A stretch of 64,000 nucleotides of DNA, taken from assembly GCA_050699635.1 (NCBI GenBank), contig JBOHFK010000012.1, positions 1 through 64,000 of the forward strand, given 5' to 3'. The notes under the pieces are model-generated. The model saw nothing but the letters and a program-made list of their open reading frames with translations. It was not told where the DNA came from and did not search any database. The position numbers and the translations under genes are program-made. The DNA is from GCA-003244245 sp050699635 (lineage in GTDB: Bacteria; Actinomycetota; Actinomycetes; Mycobacteriales; Pseudonocardiaceae). Shown piece by piece: positions 44,240-53,653 of the stretch (its first letter is position 1; every line of letters starts with the position of its first letter).

Positions 44240-45636
44240 CGATCCACACCTCCCATCACCGGGTCGATCGAGGCCACCGCGGCGATGACGTCGGCGATCA
44301 GGCCGCCCTCGCTCATCGCCGGCATCGACTGCAGGTTGACGAAGCTGGGGTCCCGGACGTGCACCCGCATCGGGCGGGTGCCGCCATCGGAGACCAGGTG
44401 GTAGCCCAGCTCGCCGCGGGGCGACTCCACCGCGCAGTACACCTGGCCCGGCGGCACCGAGAAACCCTCGGTGACCAGCTTGAAGTGGTGGATCAGCGAC
44501 TCCATCGACTGTCCCATGATCTTGCGGACGTGCGCCAGCGAGTTACCCATGCCGTCGGACCCGATCGACAGCTTCGCCGGCCACGCGATCTTGGCGTCCT
44601 CCACCATCACCGGGCCGGGTTCCAGCTTGTCCAGGCATTGCGTCACGATCTTGAGTGACTGGCGCATCTCCTCCACCCGCAGCAGGAAGCGGGCATAGCA
44701 GTCGGCGTCGGTGGAGGTGGGGACCTCGAAGTCGTACTCCTCGTAGCCGCTATAGGGCTCGATCTTGCGCAGGTCCCACTCCAGACCGGCGCTGCGCAGC
44801 ACCGGGCCCGTCACACCCAGCTGCAGGCAGCCATCCAGCGGCAGGTAGCCCACGTTCTGCAGCCGGTTTTTCCAGATCGGCTGCCCGGTGAGCAGCTTGT
44901 CGATGTCGGGCAGCCGGGAGTTCATCAGCGTGAGGAAGTCCCGGATCTTGGTGTCGTAGCCATCGGGCAGGTCCTGCGCGACGCCGCCGGGCCGGATGAA
45001 CGCGTGGTTCATCCGCAGTCCGGTGAGGAACTCCAGCAGGTGCAGGACCTCTTCGCGCTCGCGGAAGCCGGCGGTCATCCCGGTGAGCGCGCCGAGCTCC
45101 ATCCCCCCGGTGGCGATCGCCACCAGGTGCGAGCCGACCCGGTTGAGTTCCATCAGCAGCACCCGGATCACCTGCGCACGCCGCGGCACGGTGATACCCA
45201 GCAGCTTCTCGGTGGCCAGGCAGTACCCCGCCTCGTTGAACAGCGGCGCGAGGTAATCCATCCGGGTGACGAAGGTGACGCCCTGGGTCCAGGTCCGGTA
45301 TTCGCAGTTCTTCTCGATCCCGGTGTGCAGGTAGCCGATCACCGATCGGGCCTGGGTGACGACCTCCCCCTCCAGCTCCAGGACCAGCCGCAGCACGCCG
45401 TGCGTGGAGGGGTGCTGCGGGCCCATGTTGACGACAATGCGTTCGTCGTGTTTCCAGTCCTCGATCATGCTGTCCCAGTCACCACCGGTGACGGTGTAGA
45501 CGCGCCCCTCGGTGGTCTCCCGGGCTGTTGCGGCGTACGGGTCCGGCCCTGTGCTTGTTCTAGACTCAGTGCTTGCTTTACCGGCGGTCCCGCTGGCGAC
45601 CGTGTGCGCAGGTTCGGTGTCAGTCGGCCGGGTCAT
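44236..45636 (-). CDS. nuoD: NADH-quinone oxidoreductase subunit D
   Basis: 466 aa, hydrogenase-large-subunit-like, forms the quinone site with NuoB. Motifs are NMGPQHPSTHGVLRLVLELE, TGIEKNCEYRTW, and ESPRGELGYHLVSDGG. It has a disordered 55-residue Thr/Ser-rich N-terminus. It overlaps nuoC by TGATG and is not fused to it. Confidence 0.97.
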   Translation of the reverse strand: MTRPTDTEPAHTVASGTAGKASTESRTSTGPDPYAATARETTEGRVYTVTGGDWDSMIEDWKHDERIVVNMGPQHPSTHGVLRLVLELEGEVVTQARSVIGYLHTGIEKNCEYRTWTQGVTFVTRMDYLAPLFNEAGYCLATEKLLGITVPRRAQVIRVLLMELNRVGSHLVAIATGGMELGALTGMTAGFREREEVLHLLEFLTGLRMNHAFIRPGGVAQDLPDGYDTKIRDFLTLMNSRLPDIDKLLTGQPIWKNRLQNVGYLPLDGCLQLGVTGPVLRSAGLEWDLRKIEPYSGYEEYDFEVPTSTDADCYARFLLRVEEMRQSLKIVTQCLDKLEPGPVMVEDAKIAWPAKLSIGSDGMGNSLAHVRKIMGQSMESLIHHFKLVTEGFSVPPGQVYCAVESPRGELGYHLVSDGGTRPMRVHVRDPSFVNLQSMPAMSEGGLIADVIAAVASIDPVMGGVDR

Positions 45637-46403
45637 CAGGAGTACCCCCTCCGCTGGTCCGGCGGCGGGATCTCGGCGCCACCCTTGTATTCCACCGGAA
45701 TGCCGCCGAGCGGGTAGTCCTTGCGTTGCGGGTGCCCATCCCAGTCGTCCGGCATGAGGATCCGGGTCAGCGCGGGGTGGCCGTCGAAGACGATGCCGAA
45801 CATGTCCCAGGCCTCGCGTTCGTGCCAGTCCGCGGTCGGGTAGACCTCCACCACGCTGGGCACCCGGGCATCATCAACGTCGACGGCGACCTCGAGGCGG
45901 ATCCGGCGCCGGTAGGTCATCGAGGTGAGGTGGTACACCACGTGCAGCCGCTGTGCGACCTCGGCTCCGTAGTCGACCCCGGACACCGAGCTGCACAGCT
46001 CGAACCGCAGCGCCGGGTCGTCCCGCAGCGCGCGGCACATTTCCAGCAGGTGTTCCCGGCGAACGTAGTAGGTGATCTCCCCGCGATCCACCGTGACCTG
46101 CTGGATCGCTTCGGCCGGCACCCCGCGCACGCGCATCGCGGCCAGCAGTTCGTCGGTGAGCTCGTCGAACCAGCCGCCGTAGGGCCGCTGGGCTGGGGCG
46201 GGAACGTAGGCCGGCAGCGCCAGCCCGCCATAGCCGGAGGTGTCTCCGGAGCCGTGGACCCCGAACATGCCCTGCCGGGCCCGCCCGGCGACCACCCCGC
46301 CGTGAGCCTCGTGCTCGGCCTGCTCCGCCGGCGTCAGCTCAGCCGAACTGGGTTGGCCTGCGGCGAGGCCCTTGTCCTCGTTGTTGCCGGCTGTGGTCGT
46401 CAC
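45636..46403 (-). CDS. nuoC: NADH-quinone oxidoreductase subunit C
   Basis: 255 aa. The 30-kDa-subunit signature is VVEVYPTADWHEREAWDMFG followed by RILMPDDWDGHPQRKDYP. The N-terminal 75 residues are low-complexity and charged (TPAEQAEHEAHGG). GTG at 46403 was taken as start since the nuoB stop lies 5 bp upstream. Confidence 0.95.
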   Translation of the reverse strand: MTTTAGNNEDKGLAAGQPSSAELTPAEQAEHEAHGGVVAGRARQGMFGVHGSGDTSGYGGLALPAYVPAPAQRPYGGWFDELTDELLAAMRVRGVPAEAIQQVTVDRGEITYYVRREHLLEMCRALRDDPALRFELCSSVSGVDYGAEVAQRLHVVYHLTSMTYRRRIRLEVAVDVDDARVPSVVEVYPTADWHEREAWDMFGIVFDGHPALTRILMPDDWDGHPQRKDYPLGGIPVEYKGGAEIPPPDQRRGYS

Positions 46404-46407
46404 GGCG

Positions 46408-46959
46408 TCACTGCTTCCGCTTGGGGGCGTAGCGCACCGAGGACGCCACCAGTTCGGTGTGCTGGCCGGCCTTCTCCGCGGCCCGCTTCGGGCCCAGCGG
46501 CTCGTCCATGATCTTGGCGTGCAGCTTGAGGATCGCGTCGATGAGCATCTCCGGGCGTGGCGGGCAGCCGGGCAGGTACATGTCGACCGGGACGATGTGG
46601 TCCACGCCCTGCACGATCGCGTAGTTGTTGAACATCCCCCCGGTGGAGGCACACACACCCATCGCGAGGACCCAGCGCGGCTCGGGCATCTGGTCATAGA
46701 TCTGGCGTAGCACCGGGGCCATCTTGTTGCTCACCCGGCCCGCCACGATCATCAGATCAGCCTGGCGTGGGGACGCCCGGAACACCTCCATGCCGAACCG
46801 GGCCAGGTCATAGCGGGGCGCGCCGGTGGTCATCATCTCGATCGCGCAGCAGGCCAGCCCGAAGGTGGCCGGCCACAGCGACGACTTGCGGGTCCAGTTG
46901 ACCAGTTTCTCCACGCTGGTCAGCAGGATCCCGCTGGGCAGCTTCTCTTCCAGACCCAT
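46408..46959 (-). CDS. nuoB: NADH-quinone oxidoreductase subunit B
   Basis: 183 aa; holds the terminal N2 4Fe-4S cluster. Ligands are the tandem Cys of GLACCAIEMM, the Cys of AMGVCASTGGMF and that of YLPGCPPRPE. ATG 2 bp after the nuoA stop. Confidence 0.97.
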   Translation of the reverse strand: MGLEEKLPSGILLTSVEKLVNWTRKSSLWPATFGLACCAIEMMTTGAPRYDLARFGMEVFRASPRQADLMIVAGRVSNKMAPVLRQIYDQMPEPRWVLAMGVCASTGGMFNNYAIVQGVDHIVPVDMYLPGCPPRPEMLIDAILKLHAKIMDEPLGPKRAAEKAGQHTELVASSVRYAPKRKQ

Positions 46960-46961
46960 GA

Positions 46962-47327
46962 TCAGTTCCAGTCCAGCCCGCCGCGGCGCCACACGTAGGC
47001 GTAGGCGAAGCCGAGCGTGATGATGAACAGCACGATTTCCACCAGGCCGAACAGACCCAGCGAGTCCGCGGCCACCGCGAACGGGTACAGGAACACCATC
47101 TCGATGTCGAACAGGATGAACAGCATGGCGGTGAGGTAGTACGCCACCGGCATCCGCCCGGCCCCCGCGACCGGTTGCGGGGAGGGCTCGATGCCGCACT
47201 CATAGGCGTCGAGCTTTGCTCTGTTGTACCGGCGCGGCCCGATATAGGGCGCCGCCACCACGGAGAAGACCGCGAAGCCCCCCGCCAGCAGCAACATCAG
47301 TACCAGGGGAACGTAGGGCTGCAGCAC
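46962..47327 (-). CDS. nuoA: NADH-quinone oxidoreductase subunit A
   Basis: 121-aa three-helix membrane subunit. KLDAYECGIEPSPQPV carries the conserved loop; YYLTAMLFILFDIEMVFLYP is the second helix with its Asp/Glu pair. GTG start. First nuo gene; the 136-bp spacer to menJ has no strong terminator, so transcription may start there or read through from menJ. Confidence 0.96.
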   Translation of the reverse strand: MLQPYVPLVLMLLLAGGFAVFSVVAAPYIGPRRYNRAKLDAYECGIEPSPQPVAGAGRMPVAYYLTAMLFILFDIEMVFLYPFAVAADSLGLFGLVEIVLFIITLGFAYAYVWRRGGLDWN

Positions 47328-47463
47328 TGCCGTCCCGTCCTTCCCGTCTCGTGACCGTCCGCGTCCATCCGTGTCTGATATCTACCCTATGTGCAGGCCG
47401 GTCACGCGCTGCCTCGAGGCTAACCTATTAATCGCCCCCGATCAGGGGTTATCCCTGTGTCGG

Positions 47464-48756
47464 TCATACGCTGGGCGCCAGCCGGGTCATCGCGGTGATC
47501 ACCCGATCCATCGTGTCACCGTCCCGGGTGTCGTAGAGGTTGGCCAGCAGCTTGAGCATGAAGCGCATCATCGTCGCCCGCGGCAGGGCGTGCCGGATGC
47601 CGGCGCGCATCACCGTCGGGTGGCCGATCAACCGGCTGAACACGTTGCCCAACCGGAAGTAGCCCCCCAGCTCCTCGCGCAGCGCCGTGGGGTAGTGCTG
47701 CAGCGCGCGTTCCCGGGCCGGTCCCTGGGGCCGGGCCAGCGCCTGGACCGTGCACTCGGCGGCCAGCCGGGCGGACTGCATCGCGTACGCGATGCCCTCG
47801 CCGTTGAATGGATTGACCATCCCCCCGGCGTCGCCCACCAGCAGCAGGCCGGCCCGGTAGTGCGGGGTGCGGTTGAAGCTCATCGGCAGCGCCGCCCCGA
47901 GGATCTTGCCGGTGGCGTTGGGCTCGCGGAAGCCCCACTCCTCCGGGGTCCCGTCCAGCCAGGTCCGCAGCAGCGCCCGGTAGTCGGTCTTGCCGTAGGC
48001 GCTGGACGTCGACAGGATGCCCAGGCCCACATTGGACGTGCCGTCACCCATACCGAAGATCCAGCCGTAGCCCGGGAGCAGCTTGGGTTGCTGGGGATTG
48101 CTGTGGTCCCAGATCTCGACGTGGCTTTCCAGGAAGTCGTCGTTGGTGCGGGGGGTGGTGTAGTAGCGGCGCACCCCGACGCCCATCGGCCGGTCCTCGC
48201 GCTTGTCCATCCCCAGGCTCAGCGCGAGCCGGGCCGAGACCCCGTCGCAGGCCAGCGTGATCGGGGCCCGGTAGCTCACCGGTTGCTTGTCCGGCCCCTG
48301 CCGGCCCTTGACGCCGATGATCCGCCCGGTGCTCTCCTGGGCGATGGCCTCGGTGACTGTGGTGCGCTCGAGCAGCCGGGCGCCGGCCTTCTGCGCGTGC
48401 CGGGCGAGCAGGTCGTCGAAGTCGTGGCGCTGCCGGACCGCGCCGTAGGGCGGGAAACTGGCCAGATCGGGCCAGTCCAACTCGATCGTGACGCCGCCGC
48501 CCACCACGCGCAGGCCCCGGTTGTGCAACCAGCCCGCCTCGGCGCTGGTGTCGATGCCCAGGTCGATCAGTTGCTTGATGCCCCGGGGGGTCAGCCCGTC
48601 CCCGCACACCTTGTCCCGGGGGAAGGTGGACTTCTCCAGCAGCAGCACGTCCAGCCCGGCGCGTGCCAGGTACGCGGCCGCGGTCGACCCCGCGGGCCCC
48701 GCCCCCACCACGATCACATCCGCATCGTTGCCGCTGGCGCCCGCCTGCCTGGCCAT
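47464..48756 (-). CDS. menJ: Geranylgeranyl reductase-family flavoprotein, MenJ-type menaquinone reductase
   Basis: 430 aa. FAD motif VIVVGAGPAGSTAAAYLARA, then PRDKVCGDGLTPRGIKQL, YGWIFGMGDGTSNVGLG and LLVGDAGGMVNPFNGEGI, as in the geranylgeranyl reductase family. In mycobacteria the homologous MenJ saturates one isoprene unit of menaquinone. The location directly before nuoA-N, with grcC at the far end, supports that role here. ATG 48756 follows GAGGGAG; a longer upstream frame lacks family similarity. Confidence 0.9.
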   Translation of the reverse strand: MARQAGASGNDADVIVVGAGPAGSTAAAYLARAGLDVLLLEKSTFPRDKVCGDGLTPRGIKQLIDLGIDTSAEAGWLHNRGLRVVGGGVTIELDWPDLASFPPYGAVRQRHDFDDLLARHAQKAGARLLERTTVTEAIAQESTGRIIGVKGRQGPDKQPVSYRAPITLACDGVSARLALSLGMDKREDRPMGVGVRRYYTTPRTNDDFLESHVEIWDHSNPQQPKLLPGYGWIFGMGDGTSNVGLGILSTSSAYGKTDYRALLRTWLDGTPEEWGFREPNATGKILGAALPMSFNRTPHYRAGLLLVGDAGGMVNPFNGEGIAYAMQSARLAAECTVQALARPQGPARERALQHYPTALREELGGYFRLGNVFSRLIGHPTVMRAGIRHALPRATMMRFMLKLLANLYDTRDGDTMDRVITAMTRLAPSV

Positions 48757-48920
48757 CCCGCTCCCTCGCTGCTGGGGTTGCCGCACTGCCGTCCGCCCGA
48801 GTGTACGGGTCAGCGGGTAGTGGCTTGCGGTCATCAACCGGCCGGGCGTCAGCTACCACCCTTGTCGCCCTCCAGTAATCTTTGAATGAGGTCGACCGCG
48901 TCATACGGGTTTGCCCTGAT

Positions 48921-49325
48921 TCACACTGCGATCACGGTCAGGACGCCGTCCAAACCCTTGAAGTCGTCCGCGTTACGCGTGTACAGCTGGACGTCCCTGG
49001 TCGAGGCGATCGCGGCTATCATCAGGTCCATCTTGCGAGGCCGTGGATCGCGGCCAGCAGCGATAGCCAGCGCTACCAATGTCCCGTACCGGGCGGCAGC
49101 GTCGCCGTCGAAGGGCAGCGGGTCAAAGTCGACCACAGCCGCGCCGAGTTTTTCTGTGCGTGCGGCGCGGGTCGCGGCGTCCTTGGCCATCGCCACGCCC
49201 TGATGCAGTTCGGCCATGGTGACGGCGGTGATCTCGGGAATGGCCGGCAGCGTTGCCGGATCGATGAGGTCGAGGTCGATATAGGCACAGGTGTCCAGGA
49301 CTCCACAGGAGGGGCGATCAACCAC
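48921..49325 (-). CDS. PIN-domain toxin (VapC-like)
   Basis: 134 aa. The PIN acidic residues are visible in GVLDTCAYIDLD, in VTMAELHQG and in KMDLMIAAIAS, and NADDFKGL closes the fold. Probable Mg-dependent RNase. GTG overlaps the antitoxin stop by 8 bp, the usual TA arrangement. Confidence 0.88.
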   Translation of the reverse strand: MVDRPSCGVLDTCAYIDLDLIDPATLPAIPEITAVTMAELHQGVAMAKDAATRAARTEKLGAAVVDFDPLPFDGDAAARYGTLVALAIAAGRDPRPRKMDLMIAAIASTRDVQLYTRNADDFKGLDGVLTVIAV

Positions 49326-49596
49326 GGCGCCGCACCCACGGGTCATCGTCGCCAGCGCGGTCTTGGGTACCGAAGAATTCGTCAGCCTCGGTGCGCATGC
49401 GCGCATGGTCCACTCGCGGCAGCCTGCGATGCCGCGCCACCAGTTCCTCGGCGCTCAGACGCCGCCGGCGGGTGAGCGGACGCAGCTCGGCAACCTCGGT
49501 GCCGTTACGGGTGATGTGGTAAATCTCGCCCGCCTCGACCGCGTCCATCACGGCCGCAGAGTTGTTCCGGAACTCTCGTTGGCTGATGATCTTCAC
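49318..49596 (-). CDS. Phd/YefM-family antitoxin
   Basis: 92 aa. The N-terminal DNA-binding domain MKIISQREFRNNSAAVMDAV with YHITRNGTEVAELRPL is typical of Phd/YefM; the acidic C-terminus (EADEFFGTQDRAGDDD) should fill the PIN active site. It precedes and overlaps the toxin gene. Confidence 0.88.
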   Translation of the reverse strand: MKIISQREFRNNSAAVMDAVEAGEIYHITRNGTEVAELRPLTRRRRLSAEELVARHRRLPRVDHARMRTEADEFFGTQDRAGDDDPWVRRRG

Positions 49597-49647
49597 ATCG
49601 GCATTGTAGCTCCCTGTGTCCCGATAAGCTACGTCCTTGACGCGAGG

Positions 49648-50904
49648 CTACTCGGCACACCCTTCCCCGTCGGCGACGGCAGTGTCCTGATCGGTGTCGG
49701 TGACACCTGATGTAGTGGGTTCTGTGGGCGAACTGGGTGGTGTCCCCGCAATGGGACGAGACAGGACTGCTGCAGTGCTGCCACCGAGCAGGGTTGCGGC
49801 CAACACGGCCAGCATGAGAGTTCCGAACGGTACGTCGACGGGGTCGAATACTGCGGCGCCAAGTCGGCCGCCGGCCAGTGCCCCGAGCACCGCGCTGCCC
49901 AGCGCGATCACCGTGGCGGCCACCCCCAGGATCCGGAGTCGCTGTGGCGCCTCGCTGGCCGTAGTGGCGCAACGCCGGCCGACAGACGCCCCGACCAGCA
50001 GCGGCACCACCAGACAGACGCCCCACCAGGGCTGCGCGGGACCCTGCGGCAGAGCCGCCAGCAGGGGCACCGACGGCACCTGTCCGGCGTGCACCGCGAA
50101 CGGGCTGATCGACAGCGCGCCGATCGAGAAACCCGGTCCAGCCAGCCAAGACAGTCCGGCGATCGCCGCGTTTGGCAGGTACCCAAGCGACAGGACGATC
50201 AAGCCGAGCACGCTGCCGGCATCCGCACCTGACATCGCGACGGCGTCGGGCGCGGACACCACCAGAGCGATCAGGACGGTGGTGAGGCCGGTGGCGAGCA
50301 GCACCGCCAGTCCCCACAACCCGGCGTCCACCCCGGGCCGCACCCAGTCGGGTGCCTCGCGCAGCGCCGCGGGCAGCAGTCCACATGGGCGGGCCAAACC
50401 CACCATGGCGGCAGTGCCGGCTACCAACGCGCAGGCGACGGAGGCCAGCGCGGGATCGGCTGTGACCGTCGCCGGGGTGGCAACCAGCGCCAGGATCGCG
50501 CCAAATACACCGTGGGTGCCCGCGATCGCCCCGGCCACCCACCCCGCGTCCGCCGGTTGGTGCAACCCGGAGCGGGCCGCCACCCCGGCCGCGCCGCGGG
50601 CCACCAGCGCGCCGACCAGCAGGGTGAGCAGCAGCGGCAGCACGCCCAGTGAGGCGCCGTCGATCGTCAGCGGGACGTGGTGCGCGGCCAGCCAGCCCAC
50701 CGCTCCCAACCGAGCCACCCAGGCCACCGAGCTGTCCGCCCCACCGGCTGCGGTGATCCCGGCCAGCACCCCGGCGGCGGCCAGATAGCTGATAGCGGCG
50801 GGCAGGCAGGCCGCGCCCACCAGCGCGCCCCAGCCAGGGTGAGTGCTTTCACCTGCCGAGTCATGTGATGGCGGGGACAGCAGCAGGCTCACGGCCACCA
50901 CCAT
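49648..50904 (-). CDS. DUF6350/PerM-like integral membrane protein
   Basis: 418 aa with about ten hydrophobic helices (for example LLPLLLTLLVGALVARGAAG-type segments). Conserved features are LSLGYLPNAAIAGLSWLAGP and GFSIGALSISPFAVHAGQVP, which I associate with DUF6350, the family of mycobacterial PerM linked to cell division. Position beside sucD matches the mycobacterial order. Confidence 0.82.
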   Translation of the reverse strand: MVVAVSLLLSPPSHDSAGESTHPGWGALVGAACLPAAISYLAAAGVLAGITAAGGADSSVAWVARLGAVGWLAAHHVPLTIDGASLGVLPLLLTLLVGALVARGAAGVAARSGLHQPADAGWVAGAIAGTHGVFGAILALVATPATVTADPALASVACALVAGTAAMVGLARPCGLLPAALREAPDWVRPGVDAGLWGLAVLLATGLTTVLIALVVSAPDAVAMSGADAGSVLGLIVLSLGYLPNAAIAGLSWLAGPGFSIGALSISPFAVHAGQVPSVPLLAALPQGPAQPWWGVCLVVPLLVGASVGRRCATTASEAPQRLRILGVAATVIALGSAVLGALAGGRLGAAVFDPVDVPFGTLMLAVLAATLLGGSTAAVLSRPIAGTPPSSPTEPTTSGVTDTDQDTAVADGEGCAE

Positions 50905-50996
50905 CGCAGCCAGGTGGCGCCCTCCCGGCGATCACTGGGCCGACGCGCCCCTGATGTAACCGGATCGGAGTACCGGCGCGGTCAGGACAGCTCCCG

Positions 50997-51902
50997 TCAA
51001 GACAACGACTTCATGACGTGGCGCATGAGCTCAGCGGTGTCACTGGGTGTGGTGCCGACCTGGACGCCGGCCGCCTCCAAAGCGTCCTTCTTGGCCGCGG
51101 CGGTGCCCGACGAGCCGGAGACGATCGCTCCGGCATGGCCCATGGTCTTGCCCTCGGGGGCGGTGAAGCCGGCGATGTAACCGATCACTGGTTTGGTGAT
51201 GTGGGCTGTGATGTAGTCGGCAGCCCGCTCTTCGGCGTCCCCGCCGATCTCGCCGATCATCACGATCGCGGCGGTGTCGGGGTCGTCTTCGAATGCTTGC
51301 AATGCATCGATATGAGTGGTCCCGATCACCGGGTCACCCCCGATCCCCACACAGGTGGAGAAACCGATATCGCGCAGCTCGAACATCATCTGGTAGGTCA
51401 GGGTGCCGGACTTGGACACCAGCCCGATCCGGCCCGTGCCGGTGATGTCGGCGGGAATGATCCCGGCATTCGACGCACCCGGACTGATCACCCCAGGGCA
51501 GTTCGGGCCGACAATCCTGGTTCGCACCGGACCCGTCGCCAGACCGGTGGCACCGGCCTGCGCGCAGAACACGGCGGCGTCATGCACCGGAATCCCTTCG
51601 GTGATCACCACGATCAGCCCGATCCCCGCGTCGATCGCCTCAAGGACCGCGGTCTTGGCGAAGCGGGGCGGCACGAAGACCACGCTGACGTCGGCACCGG
51701 TAGCGGCCATCGACTCGGCCACCGAGCCGAACACCGGCAGCCTGGCATCGTCGAACTCCACGGTCTGGCCGCCCTTGCCGGGGGTAACCCCGCCGACCAC
51801 CTGGCTGCCGGCGTGCAGCATCCGCTGGGTGTGCTTACGACCCTCGGAACCCGTCATCCCCTGGACGATGATTCTCGAGTCCTTGGTCAGGAAGATTGCC
51901 AC
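50997..51902 (-). CDS. sucD: Succinate-CoA ligase alpha subunit
   Basis: 301 aa; converts succinyl-CoA with NDP and phosphate to succinate in the TCA cycle. CoA-binding VQGMTGSEGRKHTQRML, PVFGSVAESMAATGADVSVV, and the phospho-His loop KTMGHAGAIVSG. Lies 3 bp after sucC. Confidence 0.97.
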   Translation of the reverse strand: MAIFLTKDSRIIVQGMTGSEGRKHTQRMLHAGSQVVGGVTPGKGGQTVEFDDARLPVFGSVAESMAATGADVSVVFVPPRFAKTAVLEAIDAGIGLIVVITEGIPVHDAAVFCAQAGATGLATGPVRTRIVGPNCPGVISPGASNAGIIPADITGTGRIGLVSKSGTLTYQMMFELRDIGFSTCVGIGGDPVIGTTHIDALQAFEDDPDTAAIVMIGEIGGDAEERAADYITAHITKPVIGYIAGFTAPEGKTMGHAGAIVSGSSGTAAAKKDALEAAGVQVGTTPSDTAELMRHVMKSLS

Positions 51903-51905
51903 TGA

Positions 51906-53105
51906 TCAGGCTCCTTTGACGCAGGTCGCGGCGGCGAGCTCAGCGGCCTTGTCCGCCGCGGCATCCATCGTGTCGACCATCGTGACCAGCGGGTGGGCCG
52001 CGTTCGCGAGAATCCGGCGGCCCTCGGCGACGTTGTTGCCGTCCAGCCGGACCACCAGCGGCTTGGCCGCGGCGGCACCGAGGCTCGGGTCGTTGCCAAG
52101 CAGGTCAAGCGCCTGCACGATGCCGGTGGCCACCTGGTCGCAGGCGGTGATCCCACCGAAGACATTGACGAATACCGAGTGCACGTCCGGGTCACCGAGG
52201 ACAATATCCAGCCCGTCGGCCATGACCTGTGCGTTGGCGCCGCCCCCGATGTCAAGGAAGTTGGCCGGCCGCATGCCCCCGTGGGCCCGGCCCGCGTAGG
52301 CGACCACGTCGAGGGTGGACATGACCAGACCTGCACCGTTGCCGATGATGCCGACCTGACCGTCGAGCTTGACGTAGTTGAGGTGCCGGGCCCTCGCCCG
52401 GGCCTCCAGCGGATTCTGCCCGGCCGGGTCGGCCAGCTCAGCGTGCTCGGGGTGGCGGAATCCGGCGTTGTCGTCGAGGGTCACCTTGCCGTCCAGCGCG
52501 ACGATTGCGCCTTGCTGGTCGCGAACCAGCGGGTTCACCTCCACCAGGGTGGCGTCCTCGGCGACGAAGACGTCCCACAATCTCAGGACGGTGTCGGCAG
52601 CTGCCTGTGCCACCTCTGCGGGGAAGGCAGCGGCCTCGATGATGGCGGCGGCCTTGGCGGCGTCGACGCCAGCGAGCGGATCCACCGGGACCTTGGCCAG
52701 CGCCTCGGGGGTGGTTCTGGCGACCTCTTCGATGTCTATCCCGCCCTGCACGCTGGCCATCGCGAGGAAGGTGCGGTGGGTGCGGTCGAGCAGGAACGAC
52801 AGGTAGTACTCCGCCGCGATGTCGCAGGCCGCAGTCACCAGCACGCGATGCACGGTGTGACCCTTGATGTCCATGCCCAGGATCGCGGCCGCCTTACGCT
52901 CGGCTTCTTCCGGGGTGCGGGCCAGCTGCACGCCACCAGCCTTGCCCCGGCCACCGGTTTTCACCTGAGCCTTGATCACCACCGAACCACCGAGCTCGGC
53001 GGCGGCCGCACCCGCCTGAGCCGCAGTGCTGACGACGTGGCCGGGCAGCACCGGGACACCGTGGGCGTGGAACAAATCCTTGGCCTGATATTCGTACAAA
53101 TCCAC
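51906..53105 (-). CDS. sucC: ADP-forming succinate-CoA ligase beta subunit
   Basis: 399 aa. ATP-grasp start MDLYEYQAKDLFHAHGVPVL, nucleotide site VKTGGRGKAGGVQLA, EVNPLVRDQQG, and FLDIGGGANAQVMADGLDIV. I chose GTG 53105 because it restores the family's standard first residues; GTG 53123 is in frame with a slightly better purine-rich leader. Confidence 0.96.
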   Translation of the reverse strand: MDLYEYQAKDLFHAHGVPVLPGHVVSTAAQAGAAAAELGGSVVIKAQVKTGGRGKAGGVQLARTPEEAERKAAAILGMDIKGHTVHRVLVTAACDIAAEYYLSFLLDRTHRTFLAMASVQGGIDIEEVARTTPEALAKVPVDPLAGVDAAKAAAIIEAAAFPAEVAQAAADTVLRLWDVFVAEDATLVEVNPLVRDQQGAIVALDGKVTLDDNAGFRHPEHAELADPAGQNPLEARARARHLNYVKLDGQVGIIGNGAGLVMSTLDVVAYAGRAHGGMRPANFLDIGGGANAQVMADGLDIVLGDPDVHSVFVNVFGGITACDQVATGIVQALDLLGNDPSLGAAAAKPLVVRLDGNNVAEGRRILANAAHPLVTMVDTMDAAADKAAELAAATCVKGA

Positions 53106-53161
53106 GTGGTTGACCCTATCCACCCTCGAGGAGGCTACCTCCGGTCGGCACCGGTGACCGT

Positions 53162-53198
53162 GATCACTCCCATGGGGATCACTCCCATGGGATCACTC
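53162..53198. repeat. Tandem 14/15-bp repeat in the sucC leader
   Basis: GATCACTCCCATGGG (53162-53176), GATCACTCCCATGG (53177-53190) and a partial GATCACTC (53191-53198). It sits between the B12-protein stop and the sucC start, and its last unit overlaps the stop codon. Confidence 0.8.
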
Positions 53199-53600
53199 AA
53201 CGGTGGCGGCGGCCACTGCCGCACGCACCCAATCGACGATCTCGTGGGTGCTGGCACCTGGGGTGAAGACCTTGGCCACGCCGAGCTTGCGCAGCGCCGG
53301 GATGTCCTCCGCTGGGATGATCCCACCGCCGAAGACCAGCACGTCGGTGGCACCTTTGCTCTCGAGCAGCTCGATGACCCTGGCGAACAGCGTCATATGG
53401 GCACCGGAGAGCACCGAGAGCCCTACCGCGTCGGCGTCCTCCTGCAGCGCCGTCGCCACGATCTGCTCCGGGGTCTGGTGCAAGCCGGTGTAAACGACCT
53501 CCATACCGGCATCGCGCAGCGCACGAGCGACGACCTTCGCGCCGCGGTCGTGCCCGTCAAGCCCCGGCTTGGCGACGACCACCCGGATTCGTCCGCTCAT
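53193..53600 (-). CDS. Cobalamin B12-binding domain protein (methylmalonyl-CoA mutase C-terminal type)
   Basis: 135 aa, the whole B12 domain and nothing else: KPGLDGHDRGAKVVARAL holds the DxHxxG cobalamin motif, then GLSVLSGAHMTLF and VFGGGIIPAEDI. It would pair with a separate mutase catalytic subunit, not in the window. Same strand as sucC, giving a link between methylmalonyl/succinyl-CoA metabolism and the TCA enzyme. Confidence 0.93.
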   Translation of the reverse strand: MSGRIRVVVAKPGLDGHDRGAKVVARALRDAGMEVVYTGLHQTPEQIVATALQEDADAVGLSVLSGAHMTLFARVIELLESKGATDVLVFGGGIIPAEDIPALRKLGVAKVFTPGASTHEIVDWVRAAVAAATVE

Positions 53601-53653
53601 TAAACTCCAGGGTAGCCCGTGCAACGACAGCCTTAACAACTTATGGTGACCGC

